DNA of 5,354 nucleotides. Source: Promethearchaeota archaeon (GTDB lineage Archaea > Asgardarchaeota > Lokiarchaeia > Sigyniarchaeales > SOKP01). Each line of letters opens with the position of its first letter. The first letter of the stretch is position 1. The stretch is from assembly GCA_019057355.1 (NCBI GenBank), contig DXJM01000427.1, positions 1 through 5,354 of the forward strand, in the 5' to 3' direction. Both the position numbers and the translations under genes were made by a program. Below the pieces are notes generated by a model. That model was not told the DNA's origin and did not search any database. It worked only from the letters and a program-made list of their open reading frames with translations. Of the stretch, positions 1-5,247 are shown piece after piece.

Positions 1-30
1 TGGTTCGCAGATTGGAAAGAAGGAAAATAA
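1..30 (+). CDS. Possible C-terminal end of a gene entering from the left (partial)
   Basis: Frame 1 reads WFADWKEGK and then a TAA stop at 28-30. Base composition falls sharply after this stop, from about 37% G+C to mostly A and T, which is what the end of a gene would look like. The piece is too short to identify. Frame 3 is an alternative: it stays open from position 3 to a TAA at 90-92 and would give a lysine- and isoleucine-rich 29-residue tail. Either way the gene would converge on the PiT gene. This is a weak call based on composition only. Confidence 0.25.
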   Translation, partial: WFADWKEGK

Positions 31-68
31 TTGAAATAATGTCGGAAATAAAAATGCATGACATTTTC

Positions 69-84
69 AAAAAAATTAAAAAAA
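69..84 (-). terminator. Oligo-T terminator after the PiT gene
   Basis: Read on the minus strand, two runs of seven T (78-84 and 69-75) begin about 34 bases after the PiT stop codon, separated by AA. Archaeal RNA polymerase typically stops at such T tracts without needing a hairpin, and no strong hairpin precedes them. The position fits the end of the DUF47-PiT transcript. Confidence 0.5.
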
Positions 85-117
85 TTTGTTAACTTGTAAA
101 CTTAAGAATTGTATTAT

Positions 118-1140
118 TCAAAAAAAATGATTCATGTAAAAAGTTAGATATAAAAACCCTCCGACTAATGCGGCAATAGGAAAAGTTAAAAGCCAATATA
201 AAGCCATTTTTCCAATGCCTTTATAGTCCACTTCTTGCTTCTTAGCACTATTTAATCCAACAATACAAAAAACGATAACATGACTATGGCTGATTGGTAT
301 TCCTAAAGGTGTGACAACGAATAAAACGATAAAGAGTGCCAATTGTATGACAAAACCTTCACTGGGACGAGCATCGGTTGTTTGAGATGCTACATTCTTA
401 ATAACATAACGCCCAGCGATATAAATCCCTAAAAATGCGAATATTCCGAGGAAACATTTCCAAAACCAATATTCTGTTATATTCAAATAACTTCCATCAA
501 AAAGAGCATATAGTATTCCCAAGGCTTCAGCGGAGTTTGCCCCTGTATATATTGAAACGCCAAAAACGGCTATTAATAAAGCCCAAGATAATACATTTTC
601 AGATCGTTCTATAGAATTTAATCCTTTAACTTTATTTAAAAAGAGTTTAGCGGTAACTTTATACAATACAAACGTTAATAGGAATCCCACTATCGGACTT
701 AAAAACCAGCCAATAATCAATGATATCACTACTATCCAATTGAATGCCCCCGTAACATTTATCCCTTGAAAAGAGATGAAAACGATAACAACACCAATTA
801 TAGCGCCAAATAAAGAATGAGTAGATGATAATGGGATTCCCGCAAAACTTCCTATAATTAGCCAAATGATAGCACTTATTAATACGCTTAGAAGCATGTA
901 TATGGTGTATGTCACATCTTCACCTACAAATTTTTTTCCAACCGTGCTTGAAACTTCTTCGGAAAGGAAAATGGCTCCAATCGCTAAACCTATCCCCCCT
1001 AAAATTAAAACATATTTGAATTTTATAATCCCTGCCGCTGCAAGCGGAGCTGGAGCTTCATCATTAGCACCTATAGAAAATGAAAGGAAAAGTGATAATA
1101 TAATTAAAACTATAACTATAAAAGAACTTAGATTTTCCAT
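118..1140 (-). CDS. PiT-family inorganic phosphate transporter
   Basis: A 340-aa hydrophobic membrane protein of the PiT/PHO4 permease family, which moves inorganic phosphate across the cytoplasmic membrane driven by Na+ or H+. The family's two inverted repeats are visible. The first has a membrane segment at about residues 6-23 followed by GANDEA (24-29) and GIPLSSTHSLFGAIIG (101-116). The second has GANSAEALG (200-208) and PLGIPISHSH (278-287). About nine or ten membrane segments can be drawn, and the length matches compact archaeal members. The second copy of the signature has Ser203 where the family often has Asp. The ATG start sits 20 bp after the DUF47 stop codon and has no clear Shine-Dalgarno sequence, so the gene is probably translated from a shared mRNA. 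Some relatives carry sulfate (CysP type), but the DUF47 neighbour favours phosphate. Confidence 0.9.
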   Translation of the reverse strand: MENLSSFIVIVLIILSLFLSFSIGANDEAPAPLAAAGIIKFKYVLILGGIGLAIGAIFLSEEVSSTVGKKFVGEDVTYTIYMLLSVLISAIIWLIIGSFAGIPLSSTHSLFGAIIGVVIVFISFQGINVTGAFNWIVVISLIIGWFLSPIVGFLLTFVLYKVTAKLFLNKVKGLNSIERSENVLSWALLIAVFGVSIYTGANSAEALGILYALFDGSYLNITEYWFWKCFLGIFAFLGIYIAGRYVIKNVASQTTDARPSEGFVIQLALFIVLFVVTPLGIPISHSHVIVFCIVGLNSAKKQEVDYKGIGKMALYWLLTFPIAALVGGFLYLTFYMNHFF

Positions 1141-1160
1141 AAATAGATTCGCTGTTTGAA

Positions 1161-1826
1161 TTATTTAAAAATTAGGTATTTTGTGGATAAAAATTGGATA
1201 TACTCAGAAAAATCCTTTATATGATCTGCCATCATCATGATATCTTCAATAATTTCCTTTAAATAAAGGTAGGTTCTACTTAAATAATCCATATCATAAT
1301 TCCAGAGGCGATCCAGCAAGGTCCATTCTATTTTTCGCATTCTGCGTCTTTCATCTTTTATAACTTCGCAAATTTTATATGCTTTTTCAAGATTAGAACT
1401 GACTAATTTGACCGCTTCTGTAATCTTGCTAGATAAATTTTTTAGAAATTCATTAATGGTGATAATTCCCTTGGTAAAATCTTCATCAGGAAATATTATT
1501 CTGTACAAGAGCAATCTATGTGCTACAAATTCACCTATGTTTTTAATGTCGTTAATTTTTGCAAATAATTTGAGTCTATCTACCTTTGTAAAAGAGGATT
1601 TTTTTGATTTAAAAATTTTAGCCTCAAAGATCTTCTTAATTTTATCTTCTTTGGCTGTTTGAATAACATCCTTAATATTTGCTACAAAATTTTCAAAATC
1701 CTCCCTTGTCAAGCATTCAATTCCTTCTATTAATTTCATATTTTGTTCATTAATGCTATCAATAAAAATGTGGGTTAATTCATCAAGACTTAATTTATTT
1801 AATTCCTTGTCATCAAACGTTTCCAT
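1161..1826 (-). CDS. DUF47 family PhoU-like protein, partner of PiT
   Basis: A 221-aa, all-helical, charged protein with the layout of the DUF47/PhoU-like family: a variable N-terminus, a helical region around residues 80-110 (KLFAKINDIKNIGEFVAHRL), and a C-terminal helix at about 185-212 with the acidic EDIMMMADHIKDFSEYI pattern resembling the PhoU metal-binding E(D)xxxD signature. It has no signal peptide or membrane segment, so it is cytoplasmic. DUF47 genes are regularly found directly before PiT genes and are thought to control or assist the permease; the exact mechanism is not settled. Here the gene is first in a two-gene operon with a 20-bp gap to PiT. The ATG at 1826 is preceded by a weak AAAGGG stretch. 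Identification rests on these motifs and on the neighbourhood. Confidence 0.85.
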   Translation of the reverse strand: METFDDKELNKLSLDELTHIFIDSINEQNMKLIEGIECLTREDFENFVANIKDVIQTAKEDKIKKIFEAKIFKSKKSSFTKVDRLKLFAKINDIKNIGEFVAHRLLLYRIIFPDEDFTKGIITINEFLKNLSSKITEAVKLVSSNLEKAYKICEVIKDERRRMRKIEWTLLDRLWNYDMDYLSRTYLYLKEIIEDIMMMADHIKDFSEYIQFLSTKYLIFK

Positions 1827-1870
1827 TGTAAGAATTCCCTTTATTATTTTTTTTAACTATATACAATATA

Positions 1871-1882
1871 GATATTTAAAAA
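1871..1882 (-). promoter_or_regulatory. Candidate TATA box of the DUF47-PiT operon
   Basis: On the minus strand the run TTTTTAAATATC lies about 50 bases before the DUF47 ATG. An archaeal start point about 26 bases downstream would fall near 1851 and leave a leader of about 25 bases containing the weak AAAGGG ribosome-binding site. The surroundings are very AT-rich, so other boxes are possible. Confidence 0.35.
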
Positions 1883-1942
1883 CTATTTTTTTAACAATTA
1901 ATTACTTAAATATTCTCTATTTAAAATAACTATACCCCAATC

Positions 1943-1975
1943 AAACTATAGAGATCTATATATTCTCTATAGTTT
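1943..1975. repeat. 12-bp perfect inverted repeat, candidate operator
   Basis: The arms AAACTATAGAGA (1943-1954) and TCTCTATAGTTT (1964-1975) are exact reverse complements with a 9-base spacer. The 11-base word ATATTCTCTAT in the right half (1960-1970) occurs again as a direct repeat at 1910-1920. The element lies 117 bp before the DUF47 start and 43 bp after the hydrolase stop. It could be a binding site for a dimeric regulator of the phosphate operon. It could also fold as a hairpin at the 3' end of the hydrolase mRNA, although no T tract follows on that strand. Confidence 0.55.
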
Positions 1976-1990
1976 AATCTTGATCAAATT

Positions 1991-2015
1991 AATCCCTTGA
2001 TAAGACAAAGGGATT
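1991..2015 (-). terminator. Hairpin just after the hydrolase stop codon
   Basis: AATCCCTT (1991-1998) and AAGGGATT (2008-2015) form a perfect 8-bp stem with a 9-base loop, beginning three bases after the hydrolase stop codon at 2018-2020. It probably marks or protects the 3' end of that mRNA. On the minus strand no T run follows. On the plus strand the stem is followed by TTTT, so it would look like a rho-independent terminator there, but no plus-strand gene ends here. The sequence shows the hairpin; the role is inferred. Confidence 0.4.
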
Positions 2016-2017
2016 TT

Positions 2018-3622
2018 TTAAATCAAAGATTTTCCAACAACACTCTCATGTGGTTTCTTTCCAAGCATTTTTATCAACGTGGGGACAATATCCGTGGACT
2101 TGCAATGGAGCACCTCCTTTTGGGGGATTTCTGAAGATCCTCCAATTAATAAGGGAACAACTGCACTTTCACGTAAACCTATATCATGAGTATAGAGAGA
2201 GCCTTGCTTCTTTTTTCCGTGGGTTATTTTATACGTGTATTGTCCGACAGTGCTTATTATAATATCTGCACTTCGAGGATTCTTAAAATGTCTTGAAATC
2301 AAGTCCGGATACAAGGCATAGTCAAGATGATGAGTTCTATCATTATATTCATCTATAGAATGGAATTTGCCATCCATGATTTTACTTGAAATTTCATCAC
2401 TTGAAAATCCAAATATATCTCCATCTGGCTCTTCTGAAATATATTTTGACTTAAAATCAAGACCCAAATTCTTATATTCAATCCGTCCGGAATAAATTTT
2501 TCCATTTTTTTCCTCCTTTCTTTTTAAATGTATGATTCCCTTTTCATGGGTATTGTTATCGTCCCTGTAATACATCAAGCGAGATCCCTTTAGCTTGAAG
2601 AGTTCATTGATTAAATTGACGTGCTTTGGTCCATAATCCTCCAATTCATTTATTTTAGGGCGAGGCCAAGCATGTTCATTGGTTGTATTATTATTTCCCT
2701 TAAAATGAAAATGTCCTACGCTTTCAAATTCCGTGATATTAACCAATCCTTTTATGTTTTTGCGTTTATGATAATTTTCCGATCCAATATTTTGAAAGAA
2801 TTGTGAGATTTCTGCACGATTGCCTGCTCTATAATTACCGTGATCCGCGGTTATGGCAATGGCCGTATCGTTCAAGTATCCCCTCTTATCTAGTTCATCT
2901 ATTAATAATCCCATTACCTTGTCTATGTGCATTAGATTCAGCTTGTAAACAATGCTATCATAACCAAAAACGTGCATAAGAACATCTGAACTCATAAACC
3001 AGAGATTAATTCCAATTGGAGCCTCATTTTTCTTAAAAAATCTTGTTGGCTTTTTAAAACTATCTATAATTTTTCTAATAACTATTGTATTTGCTCGTTG
3101 CATTATGGTTTGAGCCCTTTCTTTCTTCCTAAAGGCGAGAGATAACAACTCATATAATAATCCAAGCTTGATTTTATTCTCGGGATATACATAATTTGCA
3201 CCACGAGAAATCAATTGAGTAATGCTTGAACGATTTCCTTCTCCAATCATCTCCAAAAGGGTTTGACAATTGTTACCCATATCAGAATTTAGGTTGTATA
3301 CCTGAATAAGCTCATCTGAGCCAATTTCTCCATAATCTCTCAAAACAGGTGGCACTAAGCCCCTATCCATCCAATGATATCCTGGAATGCCATGACAAGG
3401 CTCTTTCCGAAAATCCCCCGTATAGGTTCCACTCAGAATTGTAGGATGCGTGGGATATGTAACTGATGGAAAATCAGTTATACACGTTTTTGAATAGATC
3501 CCATTTTCCATCAATTTCTTAAAATTTGGGAGGTGTCCTTCATGAATGAATTTAAAAAAGTGGCTTGCTCTTACATCATCGATTATACAAAGAATTACTC
3601 TATTGATCTTGTTTATTTCCAT
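2018..3622 (-). CDS. Type I phosphodiesterase/nucleotide pyrophosphatase-like enzyme (alkaline phosphatase superfamily)
   Basis: A 534-aa metal-dependent hydrolase expected to cleave phosphodiesters or phosphomonoesters using two metal ions and a Thr nucleophile. Superfamily motifs appear in order: IIDDVR (residues 13-18, metal Asp15); PSVTYPTHPTILSG (52-65), with Thr55 where nucleotide pyrophosphatases have their nucleophile; CHGIPGYHW (77-84); SSDVLMHVFG (211-220) with metal ligands Asp213 and His217; ITADHGN (257-263) with Asp260 and His261; and LYTHD (476-480), where His479 is the likely last ligand. The stretch at about 265-470 between the last two motifs is long and probably holds a cap that selects the substrate. 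No signal peptide or membrane helix is seen, so the enzyme looks cytoplasmic, unlike most scavenging phosphatases. GGTGA directly abuts the ATG at 3622; a leaderless or short-leader mRNA is likely. The true substrate cannot be read from the sequence; a sulfatase is unlikely because the CxPSR motif is absent. Confidence 0.85.
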   Translation of the reverse strand: MEINKINRVILCIIDDVRASHFFKFIHEGHLPNFKKLMENGIYSKTCITDFPSVTYPTHPTILSGTYTGDFRKEPCHGIPGYHWMDRGLVPPVLRDYGEIGSDELIQVYNLNSDMGNNCQTLLEMIGEGNRSSITQLISRGANYVYPENKIKLGLLYELLSLAFRKKERAQTIMQRANTIVIRKIIDSFKKPTRFFKKNEAPIGINLWFMSSDVLMHVFGYDSIVYKLNLMHIDKVMGLLIDELDKRGYLNDTAIAITADHGNYRAGNRAEISQFFQNIGSENYHKRKNIKGLVNITEFESVGHFHFKGNNNTTNEHAWPRPKINELEDYGPKHVNLINELFKLKGSRLMYYRDDNNTHEKGIIHLKRKEEKNGKIYSGRIEYKNLGLDFKSKYISEEPDGDIFGFSSDEISSKIMDGKFHSIDEYNDRTHHLDYALYPDLISRHFKNPRSADIIISTVGQYTYKITHGKKKQGSLYTHDIGLRESAVVPLLIGGSSEIPQKEVLHCKSTDIVPTLIKMLGKKPHESVVGKSLI

Positions 3623-3650
3623 TCACCAAAATGTCCTAATGATTTGATCC

Positions 3651-3658
3651 ATATATTA
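3651..3658 (-). promoter_or_regulatory. Candidate TATA box of the hydrolase gene
   Basis: On the minus strand AATAATATAT lies about 32 bases before the ATG at 3622. A start point about 26 bases downstream would fall near 3628, leaving only a few leader bases (including GGTGA). A second candidate, TTTATATA, lies further upstream around 3694-3701 and overlaps the TATATATTCTCT word shared with the phosphate operon. Confidence 0.4.
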
Positions 3659-3720
3659 TTATTAAACCATTTGCGTTCTTTATCAATCAGAGAATATATA
3701 AATCATCATTGAGATAATAA

Positions 3721-3736
3721 TTAAAATAATAAAAAA
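3721..3736 (+). promoter_or_regulatory. Candidate TATA region of the RAM-domain gene
   Basis: The A/T run TTAAAATAATAAAAAA lies about 35-50 bases before the TTG start. A transcript beginning near 3754 would carry the Shine-Dalgarno-like sequence in a short leader. Any box in this 147-bp divergent region is uncertain because nearly all of it is A and T. Confidence 0.25.
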
Positions 3737-3755
3737 TTATGAGTTCTAAAAAATA

Positions 3756-3763
3756 GAGAGTGA
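3756..3763 (+). promoter_or_regulatory. Ribosome binding site that supports a TTG start
   Basis: GAGAGTGA ends six bases before TTG at 3770 and contains the GTGA core complementary to the archaeal 16S rRNA 3' end. An in-frame TGA at 3761-3763 overlaps this site, so the gene cannot start further upstream, and no ATG or GTG exists in frame near the conserved N-terminus. TTG is therefore the best start. Confidence 0.55.
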
Positions 3764-3769
3764 AAAAAA

Positions 3770-4006
3770 TTGGTTATTTGTTACATTTTTATAAAGGCTA
3801 CGGCGGGATTCATTGAAGATATTGTCTCTCGACTGAGGCAAATGGAAGAGATAACGGAAGCTAATGCCGTTACGGGAACTATAGATATTATCGCAAGAGT
3901 AGAAGTTGAAGATTTTACATACATCTTAAAATTTATTTTGTCACAAATTCATCAGCTGGATGGCGTGGAGAAAACTTCAACTCATTTTGTCACGCCAATT
4001 CCTTAA
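3770..4006 (+). CDS. Stand-alone Lrp/AsnC ligand-binding (RAM) domain protein
   Basis: A 78-aa protein that consists entirely of the C-terminal effector-binding domain of Lrp/AsnC regulators, with no DNA-binding helix-turn-helix. The family's beta-alpha-beta-beta-alpha-beta pattern is clear: strand at 2-9, helix at 13-25, AVTGTIDIIARVEV (33-46) with the conserved TG-x-x-D, helix at 49-61, and LDGVEKTSTHFV (63-74) matching the usual PGV-x-x-T-x-T end. Such stand-alone domains are common in archaea and bind amino acids or similar small molecules; they form oligomers and may modulate full-length Lrp proteins. An in-frame stop at 3761 shows that no helix-turn-helix is fused here. Its neighbour on the other side of a 147-bp promoter region is the divergent hydrolase gene. 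The function of this particular copy is unknown. Confidence 0.85.
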   Translation: MVICYIFIKATAGFIEDIVSRLRQMEEITEANAVTGTIDIIARVEVEDFTYILKFILSQIHQLDGVEKTSTHFVTPIP

Positions 4007-4037
4007 AGAGAAATATCCTTCTAGAATATTAGAAATG

Positions 4038-4138
4038 AGCCCCTGGTGGGACTTGAACCCACGACCTGCTGATATATTTCTGCTCTAAAAATTTAAAACA
4101 GTTACAAGTCAGCTGCTCTACCACTAAGCCACAGAGGC
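4038..4138 (-). tRNA. tRNA-Thr(TGT) with a 29-nt intron
   Basis: On the minus strand the mature 72 nt folds as a full cloverleaf. The acceptor stem pairs GCCTCTG with CAGGGGC (one T-G pair). The D arm is GCTT/GAGC with GG in the loop. The anticodon stem is GCTGA/TCAGC around loop CTTGTAA, the variable loop has five bases, and the T arm is GTGGG-TTCAAGT-CCCAC. The anticodon TGT reads ACA (Thr). G1-C72, C2-G71 and a U at the discriminator position agree with archaeal tRNA-Thr. Exons are 4103-4138 and 4038-4073. CCA is not encoded. The gene converges on the RAM-domain gene with a 31-bp gap. Confidence 0.93.
4074..4102 (-). other. tRNA intron between positions 37 and 38
   Basis: The 29-nt insertion lies between A37 and A38, the canonical archaeal site (the junction can slide by one base). 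Inside it CTGTTTT (4095-4101) and AGAGCAG (4080-4086) form a 7-bp stem with two G-T pairs. Two three-base bulges, TA|A and AT|A, can be placed at the two splice sites, as the archaeal splicing endonuclease requires. The central helix between them has only two clear T-A pairs, so the bulge-helix-bulge is a relaxed version. Confidence 0.85.
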
Positions 4139-4166
4139 ATGAAAAACAGGTATTTAGTAATCATTT

Positions 4167-4177
4167 CTTTTATAAAT
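4167..4177 (-). promoter_or_regulatory. TATA box of the tRNA-Thr gene
   Basis: On the minus strand ATTTATAAAAG is a good match to an archaeal TATA box and is centred about 34 bases before the mature tRNA 5' end. Transcription would begin near 4146, leaving a short leader for RNase P to remove. Confidence 0.55.
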
Positions 4178-4397
4178 AATAGAATTAAAACAATTATAAA
4201 TTTTTAATTTTATGAATTTATTCGTTTTTATTAACCTTTCATAAATTTTTAAATTATAATTTCAAGTTTTTCTTGTTAATCCTTCTATAAGTATCTGTTG
4301 GAAGAATTAGAATGATAATGAGAATTTATCCCCTCTTCTCTTAATTTATTTAATACAAACAATTAAAAACAAGTTTTTCTTTTTTCTTACACATAAG

Positions 4398-4407
4398 AAA
4401 ATATTTA
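4398..4407 (+). promoter_or_regulatory. TATA box of the 116-aa gene
   Basis: AAATATTTAT is centred about 25 bases before the ATG at 4427, the spacing expected for a leaderless archaeal mRNA. No Shine-Dalgarno sequence precedes the ATG, which agrees with leaderless translation. Confidence 0.45.
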
Positions 4408-4426
4408 TTCTATTAAGTTTCCTAAC

Positions 4427-4777
4427 ATGCCTTTTGATAAAGATGAAGTGACGAAGCTTGCTTTTCGTCGGTATAAAAGTGATGAGCCTTATGAAAAATC
4501 AGTTTGGTACCTGGCGGAGTTGTGTTGCATCATAAATCAAAATATTAAGAATGGTTTTGACATAAAACCATTAGAAACTGATAATCTCGTTCTCTTGTTA
4601 AGAGAAGATGTTGATGGAATCGTTAAAGTGCCTACAGAGGAAGAAATACGGAGAGTTGCAGAAATAATTCATCAAGAAGGGCCGAGTCGGTCTCAACTTC
4701 ATTGGTATATCGCTGAAAAACAACTTCTTTTAGAAGAAATCACAAATATCATTAGTTCAAATAGAAAAAAGGATTAG
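4427..4777 (+). CDS. Small protein with two DUF2934-like repeats, function unknown
   Basis: A 116-aa soluble protein that looks internally duplicated. Residues 4-38 and 70-104 align without gaps at a constant offset of 66. Identical positions include Glu7/Glu73, Ala12/Ala78, Trp27/Trp93, Tyr28/Tyr94, Ala30/Ala96 and Glu31/Glu97; Val8/Ile74, Lys10/Arg76, Leu11/Val77 and Leu29/Ile95 are conservative. The shared pattern E-[VI]-x-x-x-A ... W-Y-[LI]-A-E and the EG at 84-85 of the second unit resemble the short DUF2934 domain, which has no known function and is best known from bacteria. A linker (39-69) joins the two predicted helical hairpins. No signal peptide, membrane segment or catalytic motif is seen. 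It is probably a single-gene transcript with its own TATA box, converging on the 129-aa gene. That it is a real gene is likely; the domain name is tentative. Confidence 0.75.
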   Translation: MPFDKDEVTKLAFRRYKSDEPYEKSVWYLAELCCIINQNIKNGFDIKPLETDNLVLLLREDVDGIVKVPTEEEIRRVAEIIHQEGPSRSQLHWYIAEKQLLLEEITNIISSNRKKD

Positions 4778-4828
4778 CCGCAGATCAGGTAAGGTCCGGT
4801 TAGTTTTTCGTGCTTTTGAACCTAAATC

Positions 4829-4838
4829 TATTTTTTTC
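4829..4838 (+). terminator. Oligo-T terminator after the 116-aa gene
   Basis: A run of seven T (4831-4837) lies 54 bases after the stop codon, in the gap between two convergent genes. A smaller T5 run occurs at 4804-4808. Both suit archaeal T-tract termination; no strong hairpin precedes them. Confidence 0.4.
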
Positions 4839-4843
4839 TAAGC

Positions 4844-5233
4844 CTAATACAAAGAATCTTCCATGAACCAATCAAATAAAGGTGGAATATTTGCAATGAT
4901 TTTGTAGGGAATAGCTTTGTGAATAATTGCAATGAACCTCTCATCATGGTTTTTAAGAGAGCAATAAATGGTCTCATCCTCTATAAGTTTTAATGTATTT
5001 TTATCACTAGTATCGATATAATAGATCAAATAATTATTCATGTCGCTGAAATCTGAACCCCATGAATATTCTATCTCTTCCTTTATTAAAGCTATAAATT
5101 GCTCGAAATTCTCATCAAACTCAATTTCGCCACATATCCAAGATTCTTCAGTGTCATCCAAAATAAAAAATTTAGCAAGATCTCCTGTAGGGGTATCATA
5201 ATCAAATATTTTATCCATATTCATCAGGCTCAC
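4844..5233 (-). CDS. Acidic hypothetical protein
   Basis: I do not recognise this 129-aa protein. It is very acidic (about 28 Asp/Glu against 9 Lys/Arg) and rich in aromatic residues, with no signal peptide or clear membrane segment. Notable stretches are ESWICGEIEF (30-39), the possible helix ENFEQFIALIKEEIEY (41-56), and a less charged hydrophobic part at 110-124 (IPYKIIANIPPLFDW overlaps it). The pattern suggests a compact alpha/beta cytoplasmic protein. The frame can begin at GTG 5233, ATG 5224 or ATG 5218; an in-frame TAG at 5237-5239 rules out anything longer. GTGA at 5233-5230 is placed five bases before the ATG at 5224, so that ATG is a plausible true start (126 aa). Its promoter appears to be shared with the divergent frame at 5291. 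Confidence 0.65.
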   Translation of the reverse strand: MSLMNMDKIFDYDTPTGDLAKFFILDDTEESWICGEIEFDENFEQFIALIKEEIEYSWGSDFSDMNNYLIYYIDTSDKNTLKLIEDETIYCSLKNHDERFIAIIHKAIPYKIIANIPPLFDWFMEDSLY

Positions 5234-5247
5234 TATCTAAAAATGAT

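Larger units (their letters stand above)
4139..4426. other. AT-rich intergenic stretch with short repeats
   Basis: No convincing gene is seen in these 288 bases on either strand. The stretch holds the tRNA promoter at its left end and the promoter of the 116-aa gene at its right end. Between them are an imperfect inverted repeat (4193-4216 with 4238-4260), a 12-base direct repeat ATAAATTTTTAA (4196-4207, 4241-4252) and a 12-base direct repeat CAAGTTTTTCTT (4263-4274, 4370-4381). With so much A and T, repeats of this size can arise by chance. Confidence 0.5.

Noticed and set aside
659..865. 68-codon minus-strand frame inside the PiT gene
   Set aside because: It lies in another frame of a well-supported membrane protein gene and has no recognisable domain; it is a shadow.
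866..1159. 97-codon plus-strand frame opposite the PiT gene
   Set aside because: It is antisense to the conserved GAND region of PiT and has no own promoter or domain.
1408..1662. 84-codon plus-strand frame opposite DUF47
   Set aside because: Antisense shadow of an AT-rich helical protein gene; no domain seen.
1980..1987. TTGATCAA palindrome as a separate operator
   Set aside because: An 8-bp palindrome of mostly A and T is expected by chance several times in a window of this composition.
2050..2262. 70-codon plus-strand frame opposite the C-terminal part of the hydrolase
   Set aside because: It runs antisense across the conserved His479 region of the hydrolase and shows no family features.
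2621..2806. 61-codon plus-strand frame opposite the hydrolase
   Set aside because: Antisense shadow without supporting signals.
4038..4138. Part of a CRISPR array or an integrated element attachment site at the tRNA
   Set aside because: No spaced direct repeats are seen, and no second copy of the tRNA 3' end or integrase gene is present in the window.
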